The notes beneath the pieces are model-generated. The model saw only the letters and a list, made by a program, of their open reading frames with translations. It was not told where the DNA came from and did not search any database. Shown piece after piece: positions 6,501-10,411 of a stretch of 10,411 nucleotides of DNA. The position numbers were made by a program, and so were the translations under genes. Source of the DNA: Actinomycetes bacterium (GTDB taxonomy: Bacteria > Actinomycetota > Thermoleophilia > Gaiellales > Gaiellaceae); contig JAUXJK010000042.1 in the NCBI GenBank assembly GCA_030624785.1, positions 1 through 10,411 of the forward strand. The letters run 5' to 3'. Position 1 is the first letter of the stretch, and each line of letters begins with the position of its first letter.

Positions 6501-7445
6501 CTAGTGCGCTGTGGCGAGCTCTAGTGCGGCTCGGGCTACGTGTTCGCGGGCCTCGCGATCGCGCATGAGTATGTCGGTGGCAGCAGCCTTCACGCCTCTT
6601 TGCTCCAGGGCGGCAAGCCCATCGCTGTCGAGATCATCGATGAGCAGGTGCGTGAGAAAGCCTTCGTAGCGCTCGGCGATAGCCGCGGGCGTACCCCCAC
6701 CAGCAAGTTTCTGCATCAAGCGATCTGCTGGCCCCTTAACAGCCTTTCCCCCGATGAGTGGGCTTACACCGACAGTTGGATTTCGTCTCTCATGCACGGC
6801 CTGGTGGATCTCTGGGACAGCGAGGATCGGTGCGATCGAGAGAAACGGGTTGCTGGGTGCCACGATCAGGAGCTCGGCCTCCTCGATCGCTGAGATCACA
6901 CCAGGTGCTGGCGCGGCGGCCTCGGCCCCCTCGTAGCGAACGCCCTGTACTTCGTCGCGGTGCCCTCGCCGCACGAAGTACGTTTGAAAGTCGAAGTCAC
7001 CAGCGGTGGTTTCCACAATCGTGCGTAGCTGGTCGTCGGTTGCCGGCAGCAGTGAGGTCTCGATTCCGAGCTGTCGCGTGAACTCGGCAGTGACCTGCGA
7101 CAGGACGGCACCAGAGCGGAGCTTTGCTGTGCGTACGAGGTGAAGGCCGATGTCCTTGTCTCCGAGCAGGAACCAGTCCTCGCCGCCGAGTTGGGTTGCC
7201 GCCTGAAGAGCGGTGGTCGAATCCTCGGCACGACCCCAACCCTGCTCGGGATGGACGAGCCCGCCCAGCATGTAGAGAAGCGTGTCGAGGTCGGGAGAGA
7301 TGGCGAGGCTGAGATGTTCGAAGTCGTCGCCGACGTTGACGATCACCGCTATATCGCTTGGGTCATGTACCTGCACGAGACCGTCGACGAAGCGCGCTGC
7401 GCCAACGCCGCCTGCGAGGACACAGATAGACCGAGTCGCGTGCAT
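6501..7445 (-). CDS. cofD: CofD/FbiA, 2-phospho-L-lactate (or PEP) transferase
   Basis: Transfers the phospholactyl or phosphoenolpyruvyl group from the CofC product to FO, giving F420-0 or dehydro-F420-0. With start at 7445 the protein has 314 residues, the usual size. Family blocks in order: nucleotide-binding LAGGVGAARF at 10-19, NVGDDFEHL at 37-45, ISPDLDT at 49-55, PSNPFLSIAPILAVP at 197-211, and VSPLIGGKAVKGPADRLM at 227-244. The start is uncertain: ATG at 7445 and 7463 both lie just before the first beta strand and neither has a good ribosome-binding site. The open frame runs further to 7517, but that would overlap the divergent fgd leader and add unrelated residues. It precedes cofC in one minus-strand unit and is divergent from fgd. 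Confidence 0.94.
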   Translation of the reverse strand: MHATRSICVLAGGVGAARFVDGLVQVHDPSDIAVIVNVGDDFEHLSLAISPDLDTLLYMLGGLVHPEQGWGRAEDSTTALQAATQLGGEDWFLLGDKDIGLHLVRTAKLRSGAVLSQVTAEFTRQLGIETSLLPATDDQLRTIVETTAGDFDFQTYFVRRGHRDEVQGVRYEGAEAAAPAPGVISAIEEAELLIVAPSNPFLSIAPILAVPEIHQAVHERRNPTVGVSPLIGGKAVKGPADRLMQKLAGGGTPAAIAERYEGFLTHLLIDDLDSDGLAALEQRGVKAAATDILMRDREAREHVARAALELATAH

Positions 7446-7466
7446 CTGCGCAGTTTGCAGCATGCA
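7441..7466. repeat. Imperfect inverted repeat at the cofD start, in the cofD/fgd divergent region
   Basis: TGCATCTGC (7441-7449) pairs with GCAGCATGCA (7457-7466) over nine bases with one bulged base (7461) and a seven-base loop. The perfect eight-base palindrome CTGCGCAG (7446-7453) overlaps it. The arms cover both candidate cofD ATG codons (7443-7445 and 7461-7463). It could be an operator in the divergent promoter or an RNA hairpin masking the cofD start; chance is also possible for a repeat this short. Confidence 0.35.
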
Positions 7467-7522
7467 CTGGTGTCTGTCATGCGAGAATGCTCGCCCACCC
7501 CAGGAACCAGGAGGCAAAACGT
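7446..7522. promoter_or_regulatory. Divergent region between cofD and fgd
   Basis: About 77 bases between the cofD start (minus) and the fgd start (plus) must serve transcription in both directions, making co-regulation of F420 synthesis and F420 reduction likely. No -35/-10 pair with normal spacing stands out by eye. The ribosome-binding site of fgd and the inverted repeat at 7441-7466 are the only recognisable elements. Confidence 0.45.
7509..7514 (+). promoter_or_regulatory. Shine-Dalgarno deciding the fgd start
   Basis: AGGAGG ends 8 bases before ATG at 7523. An in-frame ATG at 7487 lies upstream of this site and would add twelve residues that homologues lack, so 7523 is the start. Confidence 0.9.
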
Positions 7523-8521
7523 ATGGGCCTTACGCTCGGCTACAAGGCGTCTGCGGAGCAGTTCGGGCCGCGAGAACTGCTCGACTACTCGGTGCTCGCC
7601 GAGCAGCTCGGCCTGGACTCTGTGGCGATATCTGACCACTTCCAACCGTGGAGACACAACACGGGTCATGCTCCGAACTCGCTCGTCTGGCTGGGCGCGC
7701 TCGGTCAGGCAACTGAACGGGTTGTGCTCGCCACGAGCGTGCTGACGCCCACGTTTAGGTTGCACCCATCGATCGTGGCCCAGGCTTTCGGGACGCTCGG
7801 CGCGCTCTTCCCGGGTCGCGTGGTTCTCGGAATCGGCACCGGCGAAGCGATGAACGAGACGCCCGCGACCGGCCTCGTATGGCCCGGCGCGAAAGAGCGA
7901 CGGCTTCGTCTTGCCGAGTCTGTGGAACTCATGCGCCGCCTGTGGACGGAGGAGCGGGTGACGTTCGAGGGCGACTACTACTCGACCGATCGCGCAACGA
8001 TCTACGACCGGCCCGATGAACCGGTTCCGATCTACATCGCAGCCTGGGCGCCGTTGGCGACGAAGTACGCAGGCCGCGCCGGCGACGGCTTCATCTGCAC
8101 CAGTGGGAAGGAACCAGATCTCTATCGCGAGCGTATTGGCAATTTGGAAGAGGGAGCCGCAAGCGCGGGCCGTGACGCGGGCTCGATCGAGCGCGTGATC
8201 GAGATCAAGGTGTCCTACGACGCGGATGTCGACTACGCAAAGGATGCGTGTCGCTGGTGGGCGGCCCTGTCACTTTCGGCTGAAGAAAAGTCGGGTGTGG
8301 AGGATCCTGTAGAGATGGAACGGCTGGCGGATGCGGCCGCTGATCGGGCCCATTCCCGCTTCATTGTTTCTTCAGATGCTGACGACGTGGTCGAGCAGAT
8401 CGCGACGTACGTCGATCTGGGATTCACGCACCTGATCTTCCACGCTCCAGGCGAGGATCAGCCACGGTTTCTCAAGCAGTTCTGTGCCGATGTCGTGCCC
8501 CGGCTTCGCGACAGGTGGTAG
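7523..8521 (+). CDS. fgd: F420-dependent glucose-6-phosphate dehydrogenase
   Basis: Luciferase-like (LLM) TIM-barrel enzyme of 332 residues that oxidises glucose-6-phosphate to 6-phosphogluconolactone and supplies reduced F420. It closely resembles M. tuberculosis FGD1 from memory of that sequence: LGYKASAEQF, SDHFQPWRH, TSVLTPTFR, GTGEAMNE and AGRAGDGFICTSGK. Catalytic and cofactor residues E12, D38, H39, W43 and E108 match FGD1 E13, D39, H40, W44 and E109. The phosphate-binding trio is retained as K196, K256 and R279 (K198, K259 and R283 in FGD1), so a sugar-phosphate substrate is likely, not just a generic LLM oxidoreductase. The residue after K256 is Ser where FGD1 has His260. A strong AGGAGG fixes the start. 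The gene overlaps cofE by seven bases and is divergent from cofD, tying production and reduction of F420 together. Confidence 0.95.
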   Translation: MGLTLGYKASAEQFGPRELLDYSVLAEQLGLDSVAISDHFQPWRHNTGHAPNSLVWLGALGQATERVVLATSVLTPTFRLHPSIVAQAFGTLGALFPGRVVLGIGTGEAMNETPATGLVWPGAKERRLRLAESVELMRRLWTEERVTFEGDYYSTDRATIYDRPDEPVPIYIAAWAPLATKYAGRAGDGFICTSGKEPDLYRERIGNLEEGAASAGRDAGSIERVIEIKVSYDADVDYAKDACRWWAALSLSAEEKSGVEDPVEMERLADAAADRAHSRFIVSSDADDVVEQIATYVDLGFTHLIFHAPGEDQPRFLKQFCADVVPRLRDRW

Positions 8522-9267
8522 AGAACACCGAAGGCGCAGGCGCAGCACCCGATAGCTCGACTGTCCGCGAGGTGCGAATTTCGCCGCTACTCGGTCTTCC
8601 CGCGCTACAGCCGGGCGACGACCTGGCGGGACTTCTCGCGAAGTCGATAGAACGGGCCGGCGGACTGTCGGTCGGCGATGTTCTTGTCGTCGCGCAGAAG
8701 GTGGTCTCGAAGGCGGAAGGCCGGTTGGCTCGGGCGACGTCTCAGGCAGATCTCGAGGCGTTGATTCGCGCAGAGGCCCGGCGCGTTCGGCGCCGTCGTG
8801 ATGACCTGTTCATTGTTGAAACCCATCACGGTTTCGTGTGTGCCACGGCGGGAATCGATCACTCGAACACGCCCGATGCAGAGACTGTGATCCTCTTGCC
8901 AGTGAACCCGGATGCCTCAGCGGCTGGTCTCAGCGCTCATCTCGGCACGCACTTCGGGATCGAGGCTCCGCCTGTGATCATCGCCGACTCCTTCGGTCGA
9001 GCCTGGCGCACAGGAACCGTCGACATCGCCATCGGCGTCGCAGGGATGGAGCCACTGATCGACCTCCGAGGAACGCTCGACTGGGCCGGGCGAGAGCTTG
9101 AATCAACCCAGGTCGCGGTTGCCGACGAGCTTGCTGCTGCCGCGCATCTCGTGATGGGCAAGGCTGACGGTGTCCCTGCCGCCCTGGTACGAGGTGCTGC
9201 CGTCGAACACGGCGACGGAAGCGCGACGGAGCTCGTCATGCCGCCGGAACGGGATCTGTTTCCCTAG
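8515..9267 (+). CDS. cofE: CofE, coenzyme F420-0:L-glutamate ligase (stand-alone)
   Basis: GTP-dependent ligase adding gamma-linked glutamates to F420-0. At 250 residues it matches the single-domain CofE of archaea and lacks the nitroreductase-like C-terminal domain of actinomycete FbiB (about 450 residues). Family blocks: VLVVAQKVVSKAEGR at 56-70, GFVCATAGIDHSNT at 106-119, LPVNPDASA at 128-136, and DSFGRAWRTGTVDIAIG at 158-174, which hold the GTP and metal sites. The GTG at 8515 overlaps the fgd stop by seven bases, so translation is probably coupled to fgd; only a weak AGG precedes it. A later GTG at 8572 would still leave the first core strand (VRISPLLG), so the N-terminal 19 residues are less certain. 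No signal peptide or membrane segment. Confidence 0.95.
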   Translation: MVENTEGAGAAPDSSTVREVRISPLLGLPALQPGDDLAGLLAKSIERAGGLSVGDVLVVAQKVVSKAEGRLARATSQADLEALIRAEARRVRRRRDDLFIVETHHGFVCATAGIDHSNTPDAETVILLPVNPDASAAGLSAHLGTHFGIEAPPVIIADSFGRAWRTGTVDIAIGVAGMEPLIDLRGTLDWAGRELESTQVAVADELAAAAHLVMGKADGVPAALVRGAAVEHGDGSATELVMPPERDLFP

Positions 9268-9301
9268 GCAGTTCGGCTCTGGAGCTTGTCGTCGTGGTCG
9301 A

Positions 9302-9328
9302 CACCTGGACGGGGCCTAGGGCCAGGTG
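9302..9328. terminator. Possible bidirectional terminator hairpin between convergent genes
   Basis: CACCTGG (9302-9308) and CCAGGTG (9322-9328) form a perfect seven-base stem around a 13-base loop, between the convergent ends of cofE and the HEAWH gene and covering the latter's stop codon. There is no T-tract on either side, so a classical rho-independent terminator is not proven. The location is the main argument. Confidence 0.4.
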
Positions 9329-9993
9329 CGTGACCCTCGGCTGAGATCGTACGGACCGCCGTTCTTGCAAGAAGAGGACCGATACTTCGTGGAGAGATGC
9401 GGATAGATCTCGACTGCGTAGTAGACGGCGATTGCTCGTCCCAGCCTCTTCGAAGCGCCAACTGACGTCGCGACAAGCTGATCGGTCTGCATCGCGTAGC
9501 ACTCCACGATGCGCTCGTCTTTGACGCCCGCGAGGTGCCACGCCTCGTGGGAGAGCGTGTGCACCGCCTTGACGGTCTTCAAGATGTCGTCCGTGCACTC
9601 GAGCTCTGAGACGAGGCAGGCGTAGCGTCCAGCGCCTCGTGTGGCCCGGAAATCCCCGAGGCGCTGGCACACGTCTCGTTTTAGTTGGGTCTTGTCTGCG
9701 GGTGCGCCGCTCTCGGTGTACTCGACGCGACCTTCGCTGTTCGTCACATCAATGGCGTGACTGATAATCCCCTGGCACTCCACAGCTACTGGGCGCTGTG
9801 CGATCTGCGACGCGATAGCGCCGAGATCCTCCTCCGTGTCCGCCAGTTCAGGCTGAAGCACGAAGAGGTATGCGGCGACGCCCGCGGCGACGCCCAGGAG
9901 CAAGACATACTTGAACACGCATCCTCTGAGATCGGCTTGCCGAGGGACAGTCTTGAGAGCTGCTCCTTGTGGCACGATCGAGCCGCGAAGCAC
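9316..9993 (-). CDS. Membrane-anchored protein with HEAWH metalloprotease-like motif
   Basis: Function unknown. The 225-residue product has one hydrophobic segment (KYVLLLGVAAGVAAYLFVL, about residues 28-46) and then an outside-type domain with six cysteines (C73, C109, C126, C133, C165, C209), consistent with an N-terminal anchor or signal sequence and disulfides. Residues 148-153, SHEAWH, fit the HExxH zinc motif (H149, E150, H153). Seven and eleven residues later come E160 and E164 in KDERIVECYAMQ, possible third ligands as in gluzincin-type sites. I recall similar HEAWH-plus-ECYAxQ proteins as uncharacterised in actinobacteria, but cannot check. Start choice: GTG at 9993 has GGAGGG ten bases upstream; GTG at 9918 would put the initiator directly before the hydrophobic segment (AGAGG only four bases away) and leave a roomier divergent promoter region. 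It converges with cofE and is divergent from the FAH-family gene. Confidence 0.75.
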   Translation of the reverse strand: MLRGSIVPQGAALKTVPRQADLRGCVFKYVLLLGVAAGVAAYLFVLQPELADTEEDLGAIASQIAQRPVAVECQGIISHAIDVTNSEGRVEYTESGAPADKTQLKRDVCQRLGDFRATRGAGRYACLVSELECTDDILKTVKAVHTLSHEAWHLAGVKDERIVECYAMQTDQLVATSVGASKRLGRAIAVYYAVEIYPHLSTKYRSSSCKNGGPYDLSRGSRTWP

Positions 9994-10025
9994 GGTTGGC
10001 AGGCCCTCCGATAGGGTGCGTCCCT

Positions 10026-10411
10026 GTGAAACTCGCGAGCATCAATGGTCGCGCGACGGTTGTCGTCAAAGATAGATTGGTCGACGTCGAGCAGGCGAGT
10101 GGCGGCGAGCTCTCAGCCGACCCTATGGAGCATCTTGGGTCGATCGCCGCGCTCGAGTCGCTCGACGTGCCCGAAGGGTCGCCTGGGATGGAGGGAGCAG
10201 TATTCGACGCTCCGGTGCCGAGACCGTCGAAGGTGCTCGGGATCGGCCTCAACTATCGCAAACACGCGGAGGAAACCGGGCTGCCGATTCCTGACGAACC
10301 CGTGGTGTTCGCGAAGTTTCCGAACGCGATCTGTGGCCCAAACGACGAGATCGTCGTCCCCGCAGCAACGAAACAGATCGACTGGGAGGCGGAGCTTGTC
10401 GCGGTGATCGG
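10026..10411 (+). CDS. Fumarylacetoacetate hydrolase family protein, 3'-truncated by window edge
   Basis: The first 128 residues of an FAH-superfamily enzyme; the frame stays open to the last base. The start is GTG at 10026 with AGGG nine bases upstream. A small N-terminal domain (about residues 1-60) leads into the core signature KVLGIGLNYRKHAEE, whose histidine is the usual catalytic base, then VVFAKFPNAICGPNDEI and IDWEAELVAVI, whose glutamate begins the metal-binding set. Members cleave or isomerise acylpyruvates and 2-hydroxy-dienedioates or decarboxylate oxaloacetate, usually in aromatic or carboxylic-acid catabolism. The rest of the metal and substrate site lies beyond the window, so the reaction cannot be narrowed. 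It is divergent from the HEAWH gene with only 32 bases between the chosen starts. Confidence 0.9.
   Translation, partial: MKLASINGRATVVVKDRLVDVEQASGGELSADPMEHLGSIAALESLDVPEGSPGMEGAVFDAPVPRPSKVLGIGLNYRKHAEETGLPIPDEPVVFAKFPNAICGPNDEIVVPAATKQIDWEAELVAVI

Noticed and set aside
5867..6568. A 233-residue plus-strand open frame opposite cofC
   Set aside because: It is Ser/Ala/Arg-rich mirror coding of cofC; cofC has all expected motifs on the other strand.
7446..7517. Longer cofD with start at 7517
   Set aside because: The extra 24 residues are not part of the CofD fold and would overlap the fgd ribosome-binding site; a start at 7445 or 7463 is more sensible.
7487..7522. Upstream ATG for fgd at 7487
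   Set aside because: The strong AGGAGG lies downstream of it and is correctly spaced for ATG 7523, which also matches the N-terminus of known FGD.
1..10411. TGA read as a sense codon
   Set aside because: The exclusive use of TAG raised the question, but all genes reach normal family lengths without in-frame TGA, so nothing here shows actual recoding.
1..10411. tRNA genes, CRISPR repeats, insertion sequences or attachment sites
   Set aside because: No cloverleaf-like gap, regularly spaced repeats, transposase-like frame or terminal repeats were seen; nearly all bases are in assigned genes.

Overview
The window is a gene-dense (about 97% coding), high-GC stretch of bacterial chromosome. It carries eleven protein genes: nine complete enzyme or membrane-protein genes in the interior plus an incomplete first gene (its 5' end is missing) and an incomplete last gene (its 3' end is missing), with the HEAWH protein making up the total. 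I see no tRNA, rRNA, CRISPR array, transposon or phage gene. A mycobacterial-type F420-dependent glucose-6-phosphate dehydrogenase, F420 biosynthesis genes, frequent GTG starts and a membrane-anchored HEAWH protein point to an actinobacterium. The stand-alone CofE (not the two-domain FbiB of Mycobacterium) suggests a lineage outside the Mycobacteriales, perhaps Thermoleophilia or a relative; that placement is inference.

Region 1 (1-2710, + strand) is a likely operon: a dihydropyrimidinase/D-hydantoinase lacking its 5' end, an N-carbamoylsarcosine amidohydrolase-like isochorismatase-fold hydrolase, and an NAD-type isopropylmalate dehydrogenase-like enzyme. Region 2 (2707-5863) is a divergent pair: a two-part flavoprotein (OYE/trimethylamine-dehydrogenase type) on the - strand and a nitrilase-superfamily amidohydrolase on the + strand. 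Regions 1 and 2 together look like catabolism of cyclic ureides or carbamoyl-amino acids: ring opening, removal of the carbamoyl or amide nitrogen, then oxidation or demethylation. The true substrate is unknown.

Region 3 (5860-9267) is a compact coenzyme F420 module. cofD and cofC (- strand) are divergent from fgd and cofE (+ strand). Together they make the phospholactyl (or dehydro) side chain, attach it to FO, add glutamates, and reduce F420 with glucose-6-phosphate. FO synthase and a dehydro-F420 reductase domain are not in the window.

Region 4 (9316-10411) holds a single-pass membrane protein with an HEAWH metalloprotease-like motif (- strand), divergent from the start of a fumarylacetoacetate-hydrolase-family enzyme (+ strand) that runs off the end.

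Two sequence-level oddities stand out. All ten visible stop codons are TAG. Two convergent gene pairs overlap by exactly four bases, so that a single CTAG palindrome supplies both stop codons. The most notable protein-level oddity is the loss of one of the four canonical [4Fe-4S] cysteines in the OYE-type flavoprotein.
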